Below are positions 1 to 6,656 of a DNA stretch of 9,485 nt, piece by piece. The translations under genes were made by a program, and so were the position numbers. A model generated the notes under the pieces. It searched no databases. It was not told where the DNA came from and saw only the letters and a program-made list of their open reading frames with translations. The stretch comes from a bacterium (GTDB taxonomy: Bacteria; UBA9089; UBA9088), in assembly GCA_040756715.1 (NCBI GenBank), contig JBFLYE010000006.1, positions 1 through 9,485 on the forward strand. The letters run 5' to 3'. Position 1 is the first letter of the stretch, and every line of letters starts with the position of its first letter.

Positions 1-163
1 CACATTTTTCAATGTCATACGAAGAGAGAAGGAGCCTGGTAGGTCCTCTAAACCTTTCCGCCACAGGCTTTCTTTCCCTTGGGTATTGAATGGTTACATG
101 CCTTTTAAATAAATGGAAAAATGTAATCCACAGCCCCCTTATCAGCTCAATTATTGCTTGCAC
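1..163 (-). CDS. nuoI: NADH-quinone oxidoreductase subunit I (NuoI), 5' part only
   Basis: Reading the minus strand from a GTG at 163 gives 54 codons that run off the window edge. The peptide contains ITFFHLFKRHVTIQYP, then RERKPVAERFRG, and ends with EKC. This is the typical start of NuoI: a membrane-contacting N-terminal helix, the TIQYP and RFRG motifs, and then the first cysteine of the first 4Fe-4S cluster motif. The family is the ferredoxin-like subunit of complex I that passes electrons through two 4Fe-4S clusters toward the quinone site; both cluster motifs lie mostly outside the window. GTG is chosen because an in-frame TAA lies a few codons upstream and there is no in-frame ATG between. 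No Shine-Dalgarno is visible before it. The gene is divergent from rny and seems to be first in its transcript, so the rest of a nuo-type or related complex may continue to the left. It could also belong to a related ferredoxin-like subunit of another membrane oxidoreductase. Confidence 0.85.
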   Translation of the reverse strand, partial: MQAIIELIRGLWITFFHLFKRHVTIQYPRERKPVAERFRGPTRLLLSSYDIEKC

Positions 164-243
164 AAAAAAAGTATAAATTTAAAAGAGCTTAAAGTCTAGT
201 TTTTTTGTTATAAAATTATAAGGATATGACATATAAAAAAAAT

Positions 244-272
244 TTGACTTAAAGATAAGAATAAATTATACT
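244..272 (+). promoter_or_regulatory. Sigma70-type promoter for rny
   Basis: TTGACT at 244-249 and TATACT at 267-272 are separated by exactly 17 bases, close to the consensus TTGACA-17-TATAAT. Transcription would begin near 279, leaving a leader of about 94 nt before the rny ATG at 373. This is probably the main promoter of the plus-strand gene run. Confidence 0.65.
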
Positions 273-293
273 AAAAATAGGTTTTGAAGGCAA
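265..293 (-). promoter_or_regulatory. Sigma70-type promoter for nuoI
   Basis: On the minus strand, TTGCCT (293-288) is followed after 17 bases by a perfect TATAAT (270-265). The start point would be near 258, about 95 nt before the GTG at 163. Its -10 box shares bases 267-270 with the -10 box of the rny promoter, so RNA polymerase should not be able to open both at once. Confidence 0.6.
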
Positions 294-335
294 TGAAAGA
301 TAAAAAATTTATATATATTTCAATAAAATTTCCTG

Positions 336-361
336 CCTTTAAACCCTAAATTTTTTAAAGG
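336..361 (+). promoter_or_regulatory. Inverted repeat masking the rny ribosome binding site
   Basis: CCTTTAAA at 336-343 is an exact reverse complement of TTTAAAGG at 354-361, giving an 8-bp stem with a 10-base loop. The 3' arm enters the Shine-Dalgarno AAGGGGG (358-364), which lies 8 bases before the rny ATG at 373. Alternative pairing of ACCC (343-346) with the G run is also possible. Folding would hide part of the ribosome binding site. The stem is mostly A-U, so the effect may be weak. Confidence 0.35.
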
Positions 362-372
362 GGGTTAAATAA

Positions 373-1920
373 ATGAACAACATTTACATCTACATAATTA
401 TTGTTATATCTGCCTCTTTATTAGGAATTCTAATTGGATACATTATAAGAAAGGCTTACGAGAAACTGACAAAAAGAGAGGCACAGAAAGAGGCAGAAAG
501 AATAATAGAGGATGCAAAAAAAGAGGCTACTTCTCTAAAGGAAAAGCTGCAATTGGAGGCAAAAGAAACACTCCACAAAGAAAGGATTGAGCTTGAAAGG
601 GAAAACAAGAGGGAAAAGGCAAATCTTACAAGGCAAGAAGAAAGGATAAAAAGGAGAGAGCAGGATATTGACAGAAGACAGGATGGAATAAGAAGGCAGG
701 AGGAAAGGCTAAAAAGGGAAGAGGAAAATCTAAAGAAAAGGGAGGCAGAGATTCAAGAGATAAAAAAACAAGAGCTTAAAAAGCTTGAAGAAATTTCTAA
801 TATGAACATTGATGAGGTGAAAAAGATGCTTATTGCTGAGGTGGAGCAGGAGGCAAGGTATGAATCAGCAAAGATAATAAAAAAAGTTGAAGAAGAGGCA
901 AAAGAAGAGGCAGAAAGGAAGGCTCGCGAAATATTAGCAGAATCAATTGGTAGATTAGCCTCTTCCTATGTTGCAGAGAATACCGTCTCTACGGTTTCTC
1001 TCTCATCAGAGGAGATGAAGGGAAGGGTTATTGGAAGGGAGGGAAGAAATATTAGAACATTTGAATTAACCACAGGGACAGAGCTAATTATTGATGATAC
1101 GCCTGATGCGGTTACCATTTCATCCTTTGATCCTGTAAGGAGGGAGATAGCAAGGGTTTCTTTGGAAAGGCTAATAGCTGATGGAAGAATCCACCCAGGA
1201 AGAATAGAGGAAGTTGTGGCTAGGACAAAGGAGGAAATAGAAGGGAAGATGAAGGAAGAGGCTAAATCTGTTGCCTTAAGCCTTGGGATTCATAATCTTA
1301 CACCCAGGGAGATAGAATTGCTGGGAAGGCTTAAGTATAGAACAAGCTATGGACAAAATGTCTTACAACATAGCATTGAGGTTGTTCATATAGCCTCTAT
1401 AATGGCTTCTGAGCTTGGAATAAAGGATTTGAGGCTTGTAAAAAGAGCCGCCCTTCTCCATGACATTGGGAAGGCCATTCCTTCAAAAGAAGAGGGCTCA
1501 CATATTGAAATAGGAGAAGAGGTTTTAAGACAGGCAGGAGAGGATGAGCTTCTTATCAATGCTGTCATTGCCCATCACGGACAATTTCCTTTTAAAAGCA
1601 TTGAGGCTGTTCTTGTTCAGGCAGCTGATGCTGTTTCTGCTTCTCGTCCAGGAGCCCGAAGGGATACCATTGAGGCATATGTAAAGAGGCTTGAAAAGCT
1701 AGAAGGGATAGCAAATAGCTTTCCTGGCGTAGAAAAGGCTTATGCTATTCAGGCAGGAAGAGAGATGAGGGTTATTGTTAAATCAGAGGAGATAGACGAT
1801 GTAAAGACCTTTAGCCTGGCAAAGGATATAGCAAAGAAGATAGAGGAAGAGCTTGAGTATCCTGGATTAGTAAAGGTAAATGTAATCCGTGAGATTAGGG
1901 CTGTGGAATATGCGAAATAA
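373..1920 (+). CDS. rny: Ribonuclease Y (endoribonuclease)
   Basis: RNase Y is a membrane-anchored endoribonuclease that starts mRNA decay in many bacteria lacking RNase E. The 515-residue length matches the family (about 520). A hydrophobic segment at about residues 4-25 is the membrane anchor. A long, highly charged Lys/Glu/Arg coiled coil follows to about 190. A KH RNA-binding domain at about 205-270 carries the GxxG loop GREG (221-224), and an HD phosphohydrolase domain at about 330-425 carries the metal-binding HD pair H363-D364 in LLHDIGKA. The C-terminal region ends in PGLVKVNVIREIRA, typical of the family. The ATG is well placed 8 bases after AAGGGGG. It is first in the plus-strand gene run, directly after a good promoter, and is followed by scpB after 13 bases. 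All expected domains are present and no defect is seen. Confidence 0.97.
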   Translation: MNNIYIYIIIVISASLLGILIGYIIRKAYEKLTKREAQKEAERIIEDAKKEATSLKEKLQLEAKETLHKERIELERENKREKANLTRQEERIKRREQDIDRRQDGIRRQEERLKREEENLKKREAEIQEIKKQELKKLEEISNMNIDEVKKMLIAEVEQEARYESAKIIKKVEEEAKEEAERKAREILAESIGRLASSYVAENTVSTVSLSSEEMKGRVIGREGRNIRTFELTTGTELIIDDTPDAVTISSFDPVRREIARVSLERLIADGRIHPGRIEEVVARTKEEIEGKMKEEAKSVALSLGIHNLTPREIELLGRLKYRTSYGQNVLQHSIEVVHIASIMASELGIKDLRLVKRAALLHDIGKAIPSKEEGSHIEIGEEVLRQAGEDELLINAVIAHHGQFPFKSIEAVLVQAADAVSASRPGARRDTIEAYVKRLEKLEGIANSFPGVEKAYAIQAGREMRVIVKSEEIDDVKTFSLAKDIAKKIEEELEYPGLVKVNVIREIRAVEYAK

Positions 1921-1921
1921 A

Positions 1922-1935
1922 AGTGTATAGTGTAT
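1922..1935 (+). repeat. Heptamer repeat, two exact copies of AGTGTAT
   Basis: The unit AGTGTAT occurs twice in direct succession in the 13-base rny-scpB gap, and its last two bases form the start of the scpB ATG. Two copies alone could be chance, but five other 7-base-period arrays occur in this window. It takes the place where a ribosome binding site would be expected. Confidence 0.5.
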
Positions 1936-2431
1936 GGAAAACATTAAGACAAAGTCCATAATTGAAGCATTGATATTTTCACAAGAAAACCCCCTATCAG
2001 AAAAGATGCTTGCAAAAATCCTTGAAAAGAAAGAGGATGTTATAAAATCTGCAATTTGTGAATTAAAAGAGGATTTTAAAGATAGGGCTATTGAGCTTAC
2101 CAATATTGCCGGTGGATGGAAATTTCAGACAAAGAAGGAATTTTTTCCCTGGATAGAAAAGCTTTCTCCTTCTAAAAAAATAAAATTGTCAAAGCAGACC
2201 CTTGTTACATTAGCCATTATTGCCTATAATCAGCCCATAACCAGGCAGGGGATAGAGAGGATAAGGGGTGTGGATTCACATGGTGCAATAAATAGCCTAC
2301 TTGATTGCGAATTTGTTGAGATAGCGGGAGTAAAAAAGTCTCCAGGAAATCCATTTCTTTACAGGACAACCAAGAAATTCCTTTTAAGCACAGGCCTTCC
2401 TGATATATCAGCCCTTCCAAAAATACAATGA
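1934..2431 (+). CDS. scpB: Segregation and condensation protein B (ScpB)
   Basis: ScpB is the winged-helix (kite) subunit that binds ScpA in the SMC-ScpAB condensin complex, which compacts and segregates the chromosome. The 165 residues form the usual pair of winged-helix domains. The N-terminal one begins SIIEALIFSQENPLSEKML (about 6-80). The second contains the family hallmark LAIIAYNQPITRQGIERIRGVDS followed by LLDCEFVEIAG and the PGNPFLYRTTKKFL stretch (about 85-155). The length is slightly short for the family (often 170-200) because there is little C-terminal tail. scpA, its usual neighbour, is not in this window. The ATG lies 13 bases after rny with no clear Shine-Dalgarno, and a duplicated heptamer fills that space. 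The stop overlaps the peptidase start by four bases. The identity is secure. Confidence 0.95.
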   Translation: MENIKTKSIIEALIFSQENPLSEKMLAKILEKKEDVIKSAICELKEDFKDRAIELTNIAGGWKFQTKKEFFPWIEKLSPSKKIKLSKQTLVTLAIIAYNQPITRQGIERIRGVDSHGAINSLLDCEFVEIAGVKKSPGNPFLYRTTKKFLLSTGLPDISALPKIQ

Positions 2432-3774
2432 TAAGTCAGGAATCAGGAGTCGGGGGTCGGGGGTCAAGGTGGTATCGGTTCAAGACTCAAGACTCAAAGC
2501 TCTTGGCTCTTGGCTTATTGATTTTTCTCCTTTTTCCATCCCTTTTGTTTTCTGCCCCATCCCTTTACAATAAGTCACCATCTGAAGAAAAAATGATAGA
2601 AACAAAGGGGCTTTCTCCCACCGGAACAATTTCAGTATTATTTTTAAGGGTTGAGTTTTCTGATGTTAGCTCTAACCATCAGGATTTTACAGAATATATG
2701 AATAAGATGGGCGATTATTATAAAAATGTATCCTCGGGAAAGCTTAATTTGGTATCCACAATTACTCAGGTCTTTGCTTTAACAAAAACAATGGCTTATT
2801 ACGGAAATCCTGAAAAGCCAGAGGAGCTAAAAAATGATGCAATAGCAACCGCCACAGCAGAGGGGATTAACCTTTCAAATTATGATTCTATAATGCTCCT
2901 CCATGCAGGATGTGGCGAGGAAACAGACAATGGTCTTCATCCTGAATGGATTAGATCCTCCTATATTGATGGAACATATAGCACAATCCCGGAGATGGAA
3001 AATTTTGGCATTTCTCCCTTTGGTGTATGGTGTCATGAATTTGGCCATCAGCTTGGAGTTCCTACTACCTTACCCGACCTTCCGGGAGCTGGAGTCTGGT
3101 CTTTAATGGATACAGGGTGCTACAATGGGAATGGCGAATACCCGGCAGGGCTTGATGCATATTCAAGGATTAGGCTTAATTGGATAGTTCCCCAAACAGC
3201 AACCACAATAGCTATTGATCCAAGATTAGATTACCCTGTCTATCAGCTTGGGATATTTGGACAAGAATGCTTCCTGGTTGAAAAAAGGGATGAGCCTGGG
3301 CTTCCGGGCAAGGGGTTCCTTGTTTGGCATCTTGTTTGGCATCAATCGGGCGATTTAGATAGGCTTTCCCTCCTTCAAGCAGATGGAGGAAATTTAGGTG
3401 ATTCGGGCGACCCATTTCCTGGCTCTACAAGGAATTTCCTTTTAGATGATTATACCAACCCATCTTTAAGATACTTTAATGGAAATCCATCTGGGTTTAG
3501 GATAGAGGTTTTAATCCCCCATATTCCAAAGGCAAAGGTCTTTCCAAATCCAATAAACCTAAATGAAACAAAGAGGGTTTTCTTTGAAGTAGAAAGAGAA
3601 AGCTCAGTTTTTATTTACAACATCAAGGGAGAGAATATAAAATATTTAAGAGACTTTCAGAATACGGGAAGGATATATTGGGATATAGAAAATATAGCCT
3701 CTGGTGTCTATATTTTTATGGTAACTGACAAAGACAGAAATCGCTCTTTTGGAAAGATTGGGATTATAAAATGA
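2428..3774 (+). CDS. Secreted M6-family metallopeptidase with C-terminal sorting-like domain
   Basis: This 448-residue protein has a hydrophobic signal segment (about 25-41, LLALGLLIFLLFPSLLF) with likely cleavage near FSA-PS (42-45). An immune-inhibitor-A-like M6 zinc protease domain follows. It includes the zinc motif HEFGHQLG (203-210; zinc ligands H203 and H207, catalytic E204) and a WSLMDTG segment that fits the Met-turn. From about 366 the sequence KAKVFPNP to SGVYIFMVTDK and the terminal KIGIIK match the short beta-sandwich tails seen as type 9 sorting or FlgD-like domains. The protein is therefore probably exported and cell-surface or extracellular. Oddities: the position that is usually Asp after GxP in this family (HExxHxxGxPD) is Thr213, with the nearest Asp at 217. 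The first 24 codons are made of heptamer repeats without a ribosome binding site, so the real start may be a downstream TTG (2503 or 2518) or may depend on coupling to scpB. It overlaps the next gene by four bases. The substrate is unknown. Confidence 0.85.
   Translation: MISQESGVGGRGSRWYRFKTQDSKLLALGLLIFLLFPSLLFSAPSLYNKSPSEEKMIETKGLSPTGTISVLFLRVEFSDVSSNHQDFTEYMNKMGDYYKNVSSGKLNLVSTITQVFALTKTMAYYGNPEKPEELKNDAIATATAEGINLSNYDSIMLLHAGCGEETDNGLHPEWIRSSYIDGTYSTIPEMENFGISPFGVWCHEFGHQLGVPTTLPDLPGAGVWSLMDTGCYNGNGEYPAGLDAYSRIRLNWIVPQTATTIAIDPRLDYPVYQLGIFGQECFLVEKRDEPGLPGKGFLVWHLVWHQSGDLDRLSLLQADGGNLGDSGDPFPGSTRNFLLDDYTNPSLRYFNGNPSGFRIEVLIPHIPKAKVFPNPINLNETKRVFFEVERESSVFIYNIKGENIKYLRDFQNTGRIYWDIENIASGVYIFMVTDKDRNRSFGKIGIIK
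2434..2468 (+). repeat. Heptamer array 1, G-rich
   Basis: Five successive 7-base units: AGTCAGG, then AATCAGG, then AGTCGGG, then GGTCGGG, then GGTCAAG. The common core is RRTCRGG. It lies across the scpB-peptidase boundary and within the apparent 5' coding end of the peptidase. Each unit differs from its neighbour by one or two bases, as expected of an old tandem array that has drifted. Confidence 0.75.
2479..2520 (+). repeat. Heptamer array 2, with a hairpin
   Basis: Six successive 7-base units: TTCAAGA, then CTCAAGA, then CTCAAAG, then CTCTTGG twice, then CTTATTG. The first half is largely complementary to the second. Bases 2481-2492 pair with 2501-2512 through ten Watson-Crick pairs, one G-U and one mismatch around an 8-base loop, giving an RNA hairpin just before the signal-peptide codons of the peptidase. 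It overlaps the codons for residues 18-31. Confidence 0.75.
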
Positions 3775-4463
3775 AGGCAATCATTGCAGGATTTTCTCCC
3801 TTTGAGCTTGGATTTGATGGCTTTTCTGAAAAGGAAATAGAAACAGAGAGAGGAAAGGCTCAGCTTTTTATAAAAGAAGGCATTGTTTTTCTTCCCAGGC
3901 ATGGAAAGGATAAAACAATTCCACCCCATATTATCAATCATCAAGCAAATATGCTTTCCCTAAAAAGCCTTGGCGTATCTCAAATTATCTCAATAAACTC
4001 GGTTGGCTCTTTAAAGGAGGAGATTACACCCGATGACTTTCTTGTGCCTGATGATTACATAGGTTTATGGGACACAAAGACATTTTATGATGATAAAATC
4101 GTCCATATTACCCCAGGGTTAGATGAAAATACAAGGCTCTTGATTATGGAGATTGCTAGCTCTTGTGGAATAAAGCCGATTGATGGCGGTGTATATGTCC
4201 AAACCCGAGGACCTCGGCTTGAGACAAAGGCAGAGATAAGGTTTTTAAAGACATTAGGGGATGTGGTTGGAATGACAATGGCTTCTGAGGCAACCATTGC
4301 CAAAGAGCTTGATATTCCTTATGCCTCATTGTGTATGGTGGATAATTATTGCAATGGAATAAAGGAAGAGCCCCTCTCTTTTTCTCTGATAAAGGAAGCA
4401 CAAAGAAAAAAGATGGGGTATCTGTTTAACTTCGTTAAACAATTGCAAATTGAAGGCCGATAA
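3771..4463 (+). CDS. MTA/purine nucleoside phosphorylase family enzyme
   Basis: This 230-residue protein belongs to the trimeric nucleoside phosphorylase family that includes 5'-methylthioadenosine phosphorylase (MTAP) and purine nucleoside phosphorylase. These enzymes cleave a purine nucleoside with phosphate for salvage. Visible family motifs are PRHG (42-45), HIINHQANMLSLKSLG (53-68), the NSVGSLKEEI stretch matching ACGSLREEI of MTAP, VYVQTRGPRLETKAEI, and GMTMASEATIAKELDIPYAS. The base-recognition site reads MVDNYCNG (189-196). By hand alignment, human MTAP Asp220 and Asp222, which recognise the 6-amino group of adenine, correspond to Asn192 and Cys194. Asn there points to a 6-oxopurine substrate such as inosine, guanosine or methylthioinosine. 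The N-terminal phosphate loop, GGSG-like in the family, is AGFSPF here. At 230 residues it is shorter than most members (about 260-290). It overlaps the peptidase gene by four bases. The family is certain; the substrate is inferred. Confidence 0.88.
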   Translation: MKAIIAGFSPFELGFDGFSEKEIETERGKAQLFIKEGIVFLPRHGKDKTIPPHIINHQANMLSLKSLGVSQIISINSVGSLKEEITPDDFLVPDDYIGLWDTKTFYDDKIVHITPGLDENTRLLIMEIASSCGIKPIDGGVYVQTRGPRLETKAEIRFLKTLGDVVGMTMASEATIAKELDIPYASLCMVDNYCNGIKEEPLSFSLIKEAQRKKMGYLFNFVKQLQIEGR

Positions 4464-4467
4464 AAAA

Positions 4468-4495
4468 TTTAAAATTTACAATTTAAAATTTAAAA
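4468..4495 (+). repeat. Heptamer array 3, A/T-only type
   Basis: Four 7-base units: TTTAAAA, then TTTACAA, then TTTAAAA twice. They fill most of the 60-base gap between the phosphorylase gene and nrdD. The order (unit, C-containing variant, unit, unit) is the same as in the array at 9436-9463, although the unit sequence differs. Confidence 0.7.
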
Positions 4496-4509
4496 TTAAG
4501 CGAAGCGAC

Positions 4510-4516
4510 AAGGAGG
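4510..4516 (+). promoter_or_regulatory. Strong ribosome binding site of nrdD
   Basis: AAGGAGG followed by GGG is a near-perfect Shine-Dalgarno and the strongest in the window. It is 7 bases from the ATG at 4524 and 10 from the in-frame ATG at 4527. The first ATG is preferred on spacing, but either would work. Confidence 0.75.
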
Positions 4517-4523
4517 GGGAAAT

Positions 4524-6626
4524 ATGATGATTAAACACATTAGAAAGCGTGATGGAAGGCTTGTTCCATTTACTCAGGAGAAGATAACCGAGGCGGTCTT
4601 TAAGGCAACCAAGGCAGTAGGTGAGCCAGACAGAAAAAAGGCAGAAAAGATTACCAGGCAAGTGGTTGCGGCTATTTCGGTTATCTATAAGGATGAGAGG
4701 GTTCCTACCGTAGAGAATGTCCAGGACTTAGTGGAAAAGATGCTCATTGAGGATGGCTACGCTGAAGTAGCCAAGGCTTATATCCTCTATAGGGAACAGC
4801 ATGCAAAGCTTCGGGAGACAAAGGCACTTCTTTCTGATGCGGTCTCTATGGTGGATAGCTATTTGGGGGGGAAAGATTGGAGGGTTCGGGAAAATTCAAA
4901 TATGAGCTATTCCTTACAGGGGCTAAACAACCACATATTTTCCCTTATAACCTCCAATTACTGGCTTTCCAAGCTATATCCCCAAGATGTAAGGGATGCC
5001 CATATTTCTGGGGATATTCATATCCACGACATTGGTGTCTTATCGGTTTATTGCTGTGGATGGGACCTGAAAGACTTGCTTACTAGAGGTTTTGGTGGTG
5101 CCTTGGGGAAGGTTGAATCCTCACCTCCCAAGCACTTTAGGTCTGCTTTGGGCCAAATTGTCAATTTCTTCTATACCCTACAGGGAGAGGCAGCAGGGGC
5201 CCAGGCGTTTTCAAACTTCGACACACTCCTTTCACCGTTTATCCGTTATGACGGCTTGTCCTATAAGGATGTTAGGCAATGCCTTCAGGAATTTGTCTTT
5301 AATATGAACATTCCCACTCGGGTAGGCTTTCAAACCCCTTTTAGTAATATCACAATGGATGTTACACCACCGAGAAACCTTGCCAAAGAATATGTAATTA
5401 TTGGAGGAAAACCACAGGATACAACCTACGCTGAGTTTGAAAAAGAAATGTTAATGATCAACAAGGCATTCTGCGAGGTAATGGCAGAGGGCGATGCAAA
5501 GGGAAGGGTATTTACCTTTCCCATTCCCACCTATAATATTACAAGGGATTTTAAATGGGAGGATGAAAATTTAGAAGCCCTTTGGGAGATAACCTCAAAA
5601 TATGGCATCCCCTATTTTTCTAATTTCATAAACTCTGATATGTCTCCTGAGGATGCAAGGAGTATGTGTTGCAGACTTAGATTGGACAACCGCGAGCTCA
5701 GAAAAAGAGGAGGCGGGCTATTCGGCTCTAATCCCTTAACCGGCTCAATTGGTGTGGTTACCATAAACCTAGCCAGGGCAGCCTATCTTTCAAACCACAA
5801 TGAAGAGAAATTTTTTGAAAGGCTAGCAAGCCTTATGGAGATTGCCAAGGAAAGCCTAGAGATAAAAAGAAAAGTAATTGAAAGACTAACCGATGAGGAG
5901 CTATATCCCTATGCCAGGCACTACCTTTCATCTATTAAAGAGGGATTTGGTGGCTATTGGAAAAACCATTTCTCAACCATTGGGCTTATCGGGATGAATG
6001 AGGCTTGTCTTAATCTTATTGACTCTGATATTGCAAGTCCTGAAGGAAAAAATCTTGCCATAAAAACATTAAGTTTTATGAGGGAGAAAATCTTAAAATT
6101 TCAGGAAGAGACCGAGAGTCTTTATAACATTGAGGCAACCCCGGCAGAAGGAACAACCTATAGGCTTGCTATGCTTGACAAAGAGCAATACCCCGAGATT
6201 ATTACAAGCGGGACAAACAAACCATATTATACAAATTCAACCCACCTTCCCGTAGGCTATAGCGATGACCTATTCTCTGCCTTATCCCATCAGGATGAGC
6301 TTCAGGCATTATACACAGGAGGAACGGTATTTCATGGGTTTATTGGAGAAAAGATTGACAACCCTAAGATGTGTAAATTGCTAGTAAAGAAAATTGCCGA
6401 AAGATTCTCCCTTCCCTATTACACAATCACCCCAACCTTTAGCATCTGCCCAATCCATGGTTATATCAAGGGTGAACATCCTACCTGCCCAAAATCCTCA
6501 GGCAATGGGCTTTGCCATACAAAATGCGAGGTTTATTCAAGGGTGGTCGGATATTACAGACCCATTCAGCAATGGAACGATGGAAAGCAGGAGGAATTTA
6601 GGGAGAGAAGGGAGTATAAAATATAA
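4524..6626 (+). CDS. nrdD: Anaerobic ribonucleoside-triphosphate reductase (class III)
   Basis: NrdD reduces ribonucleoside triphosphates to dNTPs without oxygen, using a glycyl radical. Residues 4-95 are an ATP-cone, the allosteric on/off domain, starting IKHIRKRDGRLVPFT. The catalytic ten-stranded barrel follows. It has the cysteine pair C382-C383 in SMCCRLRLD, of which C383, directly before Arg as in characterised NrdDs, is the probable thiyl-radical residue, and the family signature GGLFGSNPLTGSIGVVTINLA. The C-terminus holds four cysteines, C642, C655, C664 and C668, in the position of the structural zinc site, then the radical site RVVGYYRP with G676, 24 residues from the end. The 700-residue length is normal. 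The radical-SAM activase NrdG, often adjacent, is not in this window. It lies 60 bases after the phosphorylase gene with its own strong ribosome binding site. An oxygen-sensitive reductase points to growth without oxygen. No NrdR-box pair is visible upstream. Confidence 0.97.
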   Translation: MMIKHIRKRDGRLVPFTQEKITEAVFKATKAVGEPDRKKAEKITRQVVAAISVIYKDERVPTVENVQDLVEKMLIEDGYAEVAKAYILYREQHAKLRETKALLSDAVSMVDSYLGGKDWRVRENSNMSYSLQGLNNHIFSLITSNYWLSKLYPQDVRDAHISGDIHIHDIGVLSVYCCGWDLKDLLTRGFGGALGKVESSPPKHFRSALGQIVNFFYTLQGEAAGAQAFSNFDTLLSPFIRYDGLSYKDVRQCLQEFVFNMNIPTRVGFQTPFSNITMDVTPPRNLAKEYVIIGGKPQDTTYAEFEKEMLMINKAFCEVMAEGDAKGRVFTFPIPTYNITRDFKWEDENLEALWEITSKYGIPYFSNFINSDMSPEDARSMCCRLRLDNRELRKRGGGLFGSNPLTGSIGVVTINLARAAYLSNHNEEKFFERLASLMEIAKESLEIKRKVIERLTDEELYPYARHYLSSIKEGFGGYWKNHFSTIGLIGMNEACLNLIDSDIASPEGKNLAIKTLSFMREKILKFQEETESLYNIEATPAEGTTYRLAMLDKEQYPEIITSGTNKPYYTNSTHLPVGYSDDLFSALSHQDELQALYTGGTVFHGFIGEKIDNPKMCKLLVKKIAERFSLPYYTITPTFSICPIHGYIKGEHPTCPKSSGNGLCHTKCEVYSRVVGYYRPIQQWNDGKQEEFRERREYKI

Positions 6627-6656
6627 TATATTCTTTAGGAAGATCTACCGAATGTT

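Larger units (their letters stand above)
164..372. other. Divergent nuoI-rny intergenic region
   Basis: These 209 A/T-rich bases separate nuoI (minus) from rny (plus). They hold two outward-facing sigma70-like promoters whose -10 boxes overlap around 265-272, a leader of roughly 95 nt on each side, and a small inverted repeat over the rny ribosome binding site. I see no open reading frame, tRNA or recognisable riboswitch here. Confidence 0.7.

Noticed and set aside
1386-1568. Minus-strand reading frame opposite rny, and similar antisense frames in scpB, the peptidase, the phosphorylase and rmuC
   Set aside because: They are shadows of strongly conserved plus-strand genes, have low-complexity or unrecognisable protein sequence, and lack start signals.
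2434-2520. Possible CRISPR-like repeat array
   Set aside because: The units are 7 bases with no spacers, far from the 20-plus-base repeats with unique spacers of a CRISPR array.
4464-4523. Rho-independent terminator or NrdR box before nrdD
   Set aside because: The region is an A/T heptamer array with no GC-rich stem followed by a T run, and no pair of NrdR-like palindromes is present.
6627-6656. Heptamer array in the nrdD-rmuC gap
   Set aside because: Splitting this gap into 7-base units gives no similar neighbours, so the junction lacks the repeat seen elsewhere.
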